Source: Methylobacterium sp. SyP6R
GTDB taxonomy: Bacteria > Pseudomonadota > Alphaproteobacteria > Rhizobiales > Beijerinckiaceae
Reading direction: 5' to 3'
Assembly (NCBI RefSeq): GCF_019216885.1
Contig: NZ_JAAQRC020000001.1
Span: 6,254,501-6,318,500, forward strand
DNA length: 64,000 bases
Under the pieces are notes generated by a model, which had not been told where the DNA came from, searched no databases, and saw only the letters and a list, made by a program, of their open reading frames with translations. Below, one piece after another: positions 58,521 through 64,000 of this stretch (the first letter of the stretch is position 1; every line of letters starts with the position of its first letter). A program made the translations under genes and the position numbers.

Positions 58521-58645
58521 AGGGACCAAGGGGATTTGAACCCCTGTCTTTCAAATCTGCGTCGTAGCATGGGCTTGGTGTCACCCGGCGCTACGACGGC
58601 CCCTCGCGGGGTCTTAGACGCGGATCGTTTCCGAGAGCCGCTAAC
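58521..58645 (-). ncRNA. ssrA: tmRNA acceptor-piece-like RNA (possibly a remnant att site)
   Basis: Read on the minus strand the sequence ends in a T-arm AGGGGTTCAAATCCCCT and an acceptor-like TTGGTCC, without encoded CCA. Just before is GATTTGAAAGACA, as in tmRNA helix 2. A nine-base stem GTCGTAGC/GCTACGAC and hairpin CCCCGCGAGGGG lie upstream. This resembles the acceptor piece of the permuted two-piece tmRNA of alphaproteobacteria. No tag-coding piece was found within 300 bases on either side, so this may be a fragment left by island integration. Confidence 0.45.
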
Positions 58646-58663
58646 GGTGAGGTATATGGGACA

Positions 58664-59089
58664 TCACAGGTGCTTCGTCAACCCCGAAAGCCCCACCGCC
58701 CTCAAGACACAGCCGCGAATGGTCTTGATAGTTTCGCCGTCCAGGGGAGTATAGAGATACAGGCGCTTGCCGGCTGCCGACTTCCCGGTCCTGAGAAAAT
58801 CCAGCCGATGGAAGGCGACGGTATTCACCATGTCGCCCTTGACCCAAACTCCGTCGCTATCCCACGGCTCAGGAAGATGCGGCCGCAGGTTGATCTGCTT
58901 ATGATAGGGCATGATTGGATCGGGCGGATCGGTGCTCAACGCGACGACGGTGCATAGTCCAGGGCGCGCCGCAATTTTTGGACTGATGACCACGCAAGGC
59001 CGGCGCTTGATCATTTCCGGCACCTTGAAGCCTACGTTGAAATCACACAACAAGACGACACCAAGTGCCGGATGCTCTCGTATAGCCAC
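58664..59089 (-). CDS. PemK/MazF-type toxin
   Basis: 141 aa. N-terminal LGVVLLCDFNVGFKVPEMIK and RRPCVVISPKI are the PemK/MazF core strand and Arg-Pro motif, followed by CTVVALSTDPP and GDMVNTVAFHRLDF. The family cuts mRNA. No clear antitoxin gene precedes it: the overlapping minus-strand frame at 59032-59238 does not look like one. It lies between the tmRNA-like RNA and a lower-GC stretch, consistent with a mobile-element remnant. Confidence 0.8.
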   Translation of the reverse strand: MAIREHPALGVVLLCDFNVGFKVPEMIKRRPCVVISPKIAARPGLCTVVALSTDPPDPIMPYHKQINLRPHLPEPWDSDGVWVKGDMVNTVAFHRLDFLRTGKSAAGKRLYLYTPLDGETIKTIRGCVLRAVGLSGLTKHL

Positions 59090-59617
59090 CGCAAATCCCT
59101 TGTCATTTTCCGATATTTTTCGACGATCGCACTGTGAGATCGACGGATATGCGAAAATGGCACCTCATATTTCAGAATATGCATTGCAGGTGCGTAGCAA
59201 ATCAGCCAGACTTGAGGGAACCGGCACAATGCCAACATGTCTTATCAGATTGTGCAAACACCGATCAAGCACATGATGACGCTTGGCTTCTGCATGTTTT
59301 TTGCAGGCGGTCCACAATCGGCACAGCATCGTCATGCGAGGCCAGATCGCGAAAACGAGAATGAAGATTTTGATGAAAATGTTAGATCACAATCGTCTTC
59401 GCGTGATCGGCACGGTCACTTATCGATGAAAGACAGAAATTTCGACTATCTCTCGGGGCTGAGGCACATTGGCATGCAGGGTCCGTCGTCATCGACCCAG
59501 TCGCCATCGAACCGCTCAGCCGGCGGCCGCCCGCGATCCGATCGTCTCCGGCAGACTGATCCACGGAGATGCGGGACCGCTCAAACTTGACACGTAGCCC
59601 CACTCCCCCCACTCTCC
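59090..59617. other. Lower-GC stretch without a supported gene
   Basis: Several short open frames on both strands have no ribosome site or family similarity. Base composition is lower in GC than the flanks (for example GAAGATTTTGATGAAAATG). It may be decayed insertion DNA linked to the toxin gene. Confidence 0.4.
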
Positions 59618-59725
59618 CCGGCTCCCAGGGGAGCCTCGCGAGGAGGCTGAGATTCCGCCGGTCCGGTTCGTCCGGGCGCCGCGGTGACCCTATGAACCTG
59701 ATCCGGGTCATGCCGGCGTAGGGAT
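59618..59725 (+). promoter_or_regulatory. TPP (THI-box) riboswitch aptamer
   Basis: Conserved blocks occur in order: GGGGAGCC (59628-59635), GGCTGAGA (59645-59652), CCCTATGAACCTGATC (59688-59703) and TCATGCCGGCGTAGGGA (59708-59724). These are the pyrimidine-sensing and pyrophosphate-sensing helices of the thiamine pyrophosphate aptamer. It lies about 100 bases before the LuxE-like gene and should switch the whole operon off when TPP is plentiful. Confidence 0.95.
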
Positions 59726-59789
59726 GCGGGACCGGCGCGGCGCAAAGGCCGAACCTGCCGTCTTTTCGCGCATGATCTCCGCTCGGTCT

Positions 59790-59820
59790 GGCCCTCGCCC
59801 GGGATGGGCGCGAGGTGGCC
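59790..59820 (+). promoter_or_regulatory. Expression platform hairpin hiding the ribosome site
   Basis: GGCCCTCGCCC (59790-59800) can pair with GGGCGCGAGGTGGCC (to 59820). The second arm contains GAGG (59812-59815), the likely Shine-Dalgarno sequence of the gene starting at 59824. This suits translational control by the TPP riboswitch. Confidence 0.65.
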
Positions 59821-59823
59821 GTG

Positions 59824-60900
59824 ATGTCGCAAGCGGAGATCGTCGAGGCCCTGCTCGACTTCATCGGACGGCCGGGCGCGAGCGAGGCGGAGTTCGAGGC
59901 GCTGGCGTTGCGGCTCTTCGCCTACCAGTTCGCCCACAACGCGCCCTATCGCCGGTTCGCGCAACAGCGCGGGCGCACCCCGCTGACCGTGCGGCGCTGG
60001 CGCGACATCCCGGCGGTACCGATCAAGGCGTTCAAGGACCTGACCCTGAGCTGCTCCCCGCCGGACGCAGCCGAGCGGGTGTTCATGACGAGCGGCACGA
60101 CCGGGAGCGGACGCGGCCGCAGCTACCACCCGACGCTCGCGGTCTACGACGCCTCGATGCTGGCGGGCTTCGCCGCCCGGATCATGCGCGGGCGAGACAC
60201 GATCCGGATGGGCATCCTGTTCCCGGACGAGGCGGCGCTGCCGAATTCGTCGCTCGCCCATTACCTCGCCCTGGCGAAGGCGGAGTTCGGCACGGCGGAC
60301 AGCGCGGTCTTCGTCGGCCCGACGGGGCTCGACCTCGATGGGCTGCTGGCGGCGCTGGCGCAGGCCGAAGCCTCGGGCGAGCCCTATGCCCTGCTCGGCG
60401 CCACCTACGCCTTCGTGCCGGTGATGGATGCGCTCGAGGAGCGTGGCCGCCGCTTCGCCCTGCCGCCGGGGAGTGTCCTGTTCGATACCGGCGGCTTCAA
60501 GGGCCAGTCGCGGGAGATCGAGCCGGATGCCTTCTATGACGGGCTTTCGGAGGCCTTCGGCGTGCCGCGCACATCCTGCCTCAACATGTACGGGATGACC
60601 GAGCTGAGTACCCAGTTCTACGACGACGGCAACGCGACCTGCCCGCCGGTGAAGTCCGGCCCGCACTGGATCCGCAGCCGCGTCGTCGATCCGCTCACCG
60701 GCATCGACGTCCCTGAGGGCGAGACCGGCGTGCTGGTCCACCACGACCTCGCCCATTTCAACTCGGTCTCGGCGATCCTGACCGAGGATGCCGGGGTGAT
60801 CGTGCCCGGCGGCTTCCGGCTGCTCGGCCGGGTCGAGGGCTCGGCCTCGCGCGGCTGCTCGGTCGCGGTGGCCGAATTCCTGGCCGCGGCGCAGGGATGA
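59824..60900 (+). CDS. LuxE-type acyl-protein synthetase under TPP riboswitch
   Basis: 358 aa from ATG 59824; GTG codons at 59815 and 59821 are alternatives. Adenylate-forming fold: TSGTTGSG phosphate loop (residues 89-96), MYGMTE (255-260) and a conserved Cys near the end (RGCS, Cys345), which in LuxE accepts the acyl group as a thioester. LuxE proteins activate a carboxylate with ATP and pass it to LuxC. Here it is the first gene after a thiamine riboswitch, and no luciferase is present. The carboxylate is therefore likely thiamine-related rather than a fatty acid. The LuxC-like gene overlaps its stop (ATGA). Confidence 0.88.
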   Translation: MSQAEIVEALLDFIGRPGASEAEFEALALRLFAYQFAHNAPYRRFAQQRGRTPLTVRRWRDIPAVPIKAFKDLTLSCSPPDAAERVFMTSGTTGSGRGRSYHPTLAVYDASMLAGFAARIMRGRDTIRMGILFPDEAALPNSSLAHYLALAKAEFGTADSAVFVGPTGLDLDGLLAALAQAEASGEPYALLGATYAFVPVMDALEERGRRFALPPGSVLFDTGGFKGQSREIEPDAFYDGLSEAFGVPRTSCLNMYGMTELSTQFYDDGNATCPPVKSGPHWIRSRVVDPLTGIDVPEGETGVLVHHDLAHFNSVSAILTEDAGVIVPGGFRLLGRVEGSASRGCSVAVAEFLAAAQG

Positions 60901-62351
60901 GCACGGTCGAGGAGGCCGGATACCTGCCGGGGCTCAGTCCCGAGGCGATCGGCCGGCGCATCGTCCAGCACCGGGCCTGGGGCGAAACCGTCGCGGTGGC
61001 GCTGCCGGACCTGACCGGGGATCAGGCCGAGACCCTGTGCGCCCATGTCCGCGCCCGCGCCCGCGAGACCTTGCGGCGGATGGAGACCGCCCGGATCGTC
61101 GCGGCCATCGACCGGGCGAGCGCCTGCCTGCTCGACCGCACGCATCCTTTGCGCCGCAAGGCCGAGGCGCTGCTGCCGGTCGTCACCGGCTACGATCGCG
61201 AGACGGTGCGGCTCGGCCTGACGAGCTACCTGAAGACCTTCCGGCGGCCGCAATTGCTGCGTTTCCTCGCCGAGGATTTCTCCAATCCGGCCGTGCTCGA
61301 CGGGTTCCAGCCGGCGGTGAAGGGCGGGCTGGTGCGGGCACGGGGGCCGGACCTGCTGCTCCATGTCTGGGCCGGCAACGTCCCGGCCCTGCCGCTGTGG
61401 AGTCTCGTCTCGGGGTTGCTGGTCAAGGCCGGCACGGTCGGCAAGCTCGCCTCCGCCGAGCCGCTGACCGCCGGCTGGTTCGCGCAAGCGATCGCCGAGG
61501 CCGACCCGGACCTCGGCGAGTGCCTGGCGATCACCTGGTGGAAGGGTGGCGAAGGCGGGCCCGAGGCGACGTTCCTCGCGCAGGCCGACTGCGTCATGGC
61601 CTATGGCGGCAACGAGACCCTGGCGGCGCTCCGCGCCAAGGTGCCGGTCACCGCCCGATTCCTGCCGCACGGCCACCGCATCGGCTTTGCCATGATCGCC
61701 CGGGAGGCCCTGGACAGCCGCCGCGCCGGCCCGCTCGCCCGCCTCGCCGCCCACGATATCGTCCGCTACGAGCAGCAGGGCTGCTACGCGCCGCAGATGC
61801 TGTTCGTCGAGCGCGGCGGCGCGACCGCGCCGGACGAGTTCGCCCGCCACCTCGCCCACGAACTCGCGGCTCTCGCGAGCCGCCATCCGCGCCGGCGGCT
61901 CGATCCGGGCGAGGCGGCCGCCCTCGCGGCCTGGCGCAACGCCCACGAGATGCGGGCCCTCGACGGGAGCGCGACGCTTCTCGGCGATCCGGCCGATCCG
62001 TGGAGCGTCGTCCTGCTCGACGACGCCGTGGGTCTGAGCCCGTCCGGCCTCAACCGCAGCGTGGCGGTCGTTGCGGTCGACGATCTGGCGGAGGTGCCGG
62101 CCCGGGTGGCGCCCCACCGCGCCTATCTCCAGACCGCCGGAATCGCCGCCGCTCCCGCGCGGCTCATGGCGCTCGCCGACGACCTCGCCGGGGCCGGCGT
62201 CACCCGGATCTCGGCCATCGGCCGCATGACGGCGCCGGAGGCCGGCTGGCACCATGACGGGCGCTTCAGCCTGCTCGACCTCGTGACGATGACGGAGATC
62301 GAGGCCGGCGCCGAGGCCGCTGCGGAAGGCTTCGCGCCCTATGCCGATTGA
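60897..62351 (+). CDS. LuxC-type acyl reductase under TPP riboswitch
   Basis: 484 aa. Aldehyde-dehydrogenase-like fold with LLHVWAGNVPALPLWSLVSG (from residue 155) for nucleotide binding and the catalytic Cys296 in YEQQGCYAPQMLFVE, the hallmark of LuxC. It reduces an enzyme-bound acyl thioester to an aldehyde with NADPH. It is coupled by overlap with the LuxE-like gene upstream and the ABC ATPase gene downstream (11-base overlap). In light organs the product is a fatty aldehyde for luciferase; none is here, so an aldehyde in thiamine-precursor salvage is inferred. Confidence 0.88.
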   Translation: MSTVEEAGYLPGLSPEAIGRRIVQHRAWGETVAVALPDLTGDQAETLCAHVRARARETLRRMETARIVAAIDRASACLLDRTHPLRRKAEALLPVVTGYDRETVRLGLTSYLKTFRRPQLLRFLAEDFSNPAVLDGFQPAVKGGLVRARGPDLLLHVWAGNVPALPLWSLVSGLLVKAGTVGKLASAEPLTAGWFAQAIAEADPDLGECLAITWWKGGEGGPEATFLAQADCVMAYGGNETLAALRAKVPVTARFLPHGHRIGFAMIAREALDSRRAGPLARLAAHDIVRYEQQGCYAPQMLFVERGGATAPDEFARHLAHELAALASRHPRRRLDPGEAAALAAWRNAHEMRALDGSATLLGDPADPWSVVLLDDAVGLSPSGLNRSVAVVAVDDLAEVPARVAPHRAYLQTAGIAAAPARLMALADDLAGAGVTRISAIGRMTAPEAGWHHDGRFSLLDLVTMTEIEAGAEAAAEGFAPYAD

Positions 62352-63117
62352 CGCCCATCTCGCCCTCGACGGAATCCGCTACCGCTTTCCCGGCGATGAT
62401 GCCGAGACCGTGGCGGGCGTCGATTGGGCGATCCCCCGCGGGGCGATCCACTGCCTGCTCGGCCGCAGCGGCTGCGGCAAGACCACCCTGCTCAAGCTCG
62501 CCGCCGGGCTGATCGCGCCGGATTCGGGCCTCGTCCGGGTCGGCGGGGAGCCGGTGCGCGGGCCGGCGCCGGGCGTCGGCTTCGTGTTCCAGGCCCCGAC
62601 CCTGCTCGCCTGGCTGTCCGCCCTCGACAACGTGCTCCTGCCGGTCTCGCTCGAGCGCCGGCCGCAAGCCGCGGATCGCGAGGCGGCCCGCGACCTCCTT
62701 GGCACGATGGGCCTCGGGGATCTTGCCGGGCGCCGGCCCGGTTCCCTGTCGGGCGGGCAGCAGAGCCGGGTGGCGCTCGCCCGCGCGCTGGTGACTGAGC
62801 CGGGCCTGCTCCTCCTCGACGAGCCCTTCGCGGCGCTGGACGCGCTCACCCGCGAGGAGTTGCAGGACGACCTCCTGCGCCTCTGCGCGTCCCGCGGCAC
62901 CGCAGCTCTGTTCGTCACCCACGACATCGGTGAAGCCGTCTACCTCGGCGACCGGGTCGGCGTGATGGCGGCCGGACGCCTCGTCCACGAGGATGCGGTC
63001 CCGCTGCCCCGCCCCCGGCCGCCCGGCATCCGCTACGATCCCGCATTCGGGACGGTCTGCCGGTCGCTCCGCGCGGTCATGGATGGCCCCACCCCGGTAA
63101 TCGGGCGGGCGGCGTGA
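62341..63117 (+). CDS. ABC importer ATP-binding protein (ThiZ/SsuB-like)
   Basis: 258 aa. Walker A GRSGCGKTTLLKLAAG, Q-loop VFQAPTLLAW, signature SLSGGQQSRVALARAL, Walker B LLLLDEPFAALDA, switch VTHDIGEAV. This is the nitrate/sulfonate/taurine group, which includes ThiZ of pyrimidine (HMP or formylaminopyrimidine) importers. It overlaps the LuxC-like gene by 11 bases and is overlapped by the permease start. TPP-riboswitch control makes a thiamine precursor the likely cargo. Confidence 0.9.
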   Translation: MPIDAHLALDGIRYRFPGDDAETVAGVDWAIPRGAIHCLLGRSGCGKTTLLKLAAGLIAPDSGLVRVGGEPVRGPAPGVGFVFQAPTLLAWLSALDNVLLPVSLERRPQAADREAARDLLGTMGLGDLAGRRPGSLSGGQQSRVALARALVTEPGLLLLDEPFAALDALTREELQDDLLRLCASRGTAALFVTHDIGEAVYLGDRVGVMAAGRLVHEDAVPLPRPRPPGIRYDPAFGTVCRSLRAVMDGPTPVIGRAA

Positions 63118-63863
63118 GGACGCGGCTCGCCTCCGCCCTGCTGCTGGCGGCCCTGCTGACCGCCTGGGAGGCGTGGTGCCGCTCCGGCCGCGTCTCGCCC
63201 CTCGTCCTGCCGGCGCCCTCCTCCGTCGCCGAGACCCTGTGGGGCGAGATCGCCTCCGGCCGGCTCTGGCCGCATCTGCGCGTGACCATGACGGAGATGG
63301 GCTTAGGCCTCCTCGCCGGCACGATTCTCGGCCTTGGCGCCGGCATCCTGCTGTCGGAATGGCCGAGCCTGCACCGGGTGCTGCGCCCCTACGTGCTGGC
63401 GAGCCAGCTGGTGCCGAAACTGGCGCTCGGCCCCCTGCTGATCCTGTGGTTCGGCTTCGGCCTGACGCCGACCGTGGTGATCACCGCGCTGATCTGCTTC
63501 TTCCCGCTCTTCGAAAACACCCTCACGGGCCTCGCCCAGGTCGAGCCGGGCCAGCGCGAGCTGTTCCGGATGCTCGGCGCGAGCCGCGCCCGGACCCTCC
63601 TGCGCCTGAAGCTACCCGCCGCTCTGCCGGTGATTTTGGCGGGGTTCCGCGTCGCCATCGTGCTGGCGCTCGTCGGCGCGGTGGTGGGCGAGTTCGTCGG
63701 CGGGCGCCAGGGCCTCGGCGCCTCGATCATCGCCGCCCAGAGCGTGATGGATTCGAGCCTGATCCTGGCCCTGTTCGTGGTCATCACCGCCCTCGGCATG
63801 ATCGTCTATGAGGCCGCCCGGGGGGTTGAGTCCCTGATTCTGCGCCGTTACGCGAGAGACTGA
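63114..63863 (+). CDS. ABC importer permease (ThiX/SsuC-like)
   Basis: 249 aa from GTG 63114, overlapping the ATPase stop. Six membrane helices; EAA-type loop is QRELFRMLGASRARTLLRLKLPAALPVI. It belongs to the permease group of sulfonate, nitrate and ThiX importers. Co-directional and coupled with the ATPase and binding protein genes, it completes a ThiXYZ-like set. Confidence 0.9.
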   Translation: MRTRLASALLLAALLTAWEAWCRSGRVSPLVLPAPSSVAETLWGEIASGRLWPHLRVTMTEMGLGLLAGTILGLGAGILLSEWPSLHRVLRPYVLASQLVPKLALGPLLILWFGFGLTPTVVITALICFFPLFENTLTGLAQVEPGQRELFRMLGASRARTLLRLKLPAALPVILAGFRVAIVLALVGAVVGEFVGGRQGLGASIIAAQSVMDSSLILALFVVITALGMIVYEAARGVESLILRRYARD

Positions 63864-63869
63864 CCATTC

Positions 63870-64000
63870 ATGCCCGCCTTACGCCTGCTCCTCGTCCTCG
63901 CCCTCGCCTGGCTCGGCTCCCCGGCCCTGGCACAGACCCTGGATAAAGTCACCGTCGCCGGCTGGAGCCAGCCGATCAGCGAGATCACCAACCTTTTGGC
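63870..64000 (+). CDS. ABC importer substrate-binding protein (ThiY/THI5-like), truncated by window end
   Basis: Only the first 43 codons are visible. A signal peptide (LLLVLALAWLGSPALA) precedes TLDKVTVAGWSQPISEITNL, similar to NMT1/THI5-type periplasmic proteins that bind pyrimidine precursors of thiamine. Starts six bases after the permease stop. Ligand assignment needs the rest of the gene. Confidence 0.75.
   Translation, partial: MPALRLLLVLALAWLGSPALAQTLDKVTVAGWSQPISEITNLL

Noticed and set aside
58506..58754. Plus-strand 82-codon frame across the tmRNA-like region
   Set aside because: It runs through strong RNA hairpins and the toxin gene complement, and shows no family resemblance.
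59032..59238. Possible antitoxin for the PemK/MazF toxin
   Set aside because: The frame has no AbrB/MazE or HTH motif, no ribosome site and overlaps the toxin start in an unsuitable way.
60897..62351. Bioluminescence (lux) operon
   Set aside because: LuxC and LuxE homologues are present but no luciferase subunits, LuxD or regulator genes; the TPP riboswitch and importer point elsewhere.

Overview
The window is high-GC DNA with dense genes, many overlapping start/stop junctions and strong GC bias at third codon positions. Gene content (long CarB with an extra segment, prtD/hlyB-type secretion genes, D-threonate genes, GreA, two-component palindromic intergenic repeats) fits an alphaproteobacterium of the Hyphomicrobiales, most likely Methylobacterium or a close relative. 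The genus is an inference; there is no rRNA gene here to confirm it.

Layout. 1-14.4 kb: two type I secretion systems flank two large modular extracellular proteins. A PrtD/HlyD pair (201-3451, minus) follows a carbohydrate-binding-module protein (3579-5015, minus). A 1479-residue protein with a dimethylformamidase-like domain, Ig-like domains and DUF4082 repeats (5842-10281, plus) is followed by a 99-residue unknown and an HlyB-type ABC transporter/HlyD pair (10486-14412). 14.7-20.1 kb: surface polysaccharide genes (flippase, two glycosyltransferases, NeuD-like acetyltransferase, GtrA). 20.2-27.7 kb: housekeeping and singletons (SDR, carB, greA, exported protein, P-loop kinase-like protein, LysR regulator). 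27.9-30.8 kb: aspartase and a dicarboxylate/amino acid symporter. 30.8-36.1 kb: alpha/beta hydrolase, aminotransferase, 2-hydroxyacid dehydrogenase, coiled-coil protein, SGNH hydrolase. 36.2-40.4 kb: DUF2946-like, PepSY and TonB-receptor genes, probably metal uptake. 40.7-44.8 kb: a D-threonate/D-erythronate-type operon (KdgT-like permease, DUF1537 kinase, PdxA2, DeoR regulator). 44.8-47.3 kb: chemoreceptor and a tiny Cys/Pro-rich peptide with a Gly-Gly leader. 47.5-58.1 kb: two amidohydrolases, TetR regulator, a PotABCD-like ABC importer, a CobW-like metallochaperone and an AmpG-like MFS. 58.5-59.1 kb: a tmRNA 3'-piece-like RNA and a PemK/MazF toxin. 59.6-64 kb: a TPP riboswitch and the operon it governs.

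The most notable system is the last. A clear thiamine pyrophosphate riboswitch, with a hairpin that hides the Shine-Dalgarno sequence, precedes genes for a LuxE-type acyl-protein synthetase and a LuxC-type acyl reductase. These are translationally coupled to an ABC importer of the ThiXYZ/SsuABC type. No luciferase or LuxD gene is present, so a carboxylate-activating and carboxylate-reducing step in thiamine-precursor salvage is a better reading than bioluminescence. The substrate is unknown.

The second item of interest is the 46-residue peptide at 47125-47265. It has a bacteriocin-like Gly-Gly leader and a core with eight cysteines. Three families of palindromic intergenic elements occur. One lies nested inside another at 52.7 kb, which gives a relative age for the two insertions.
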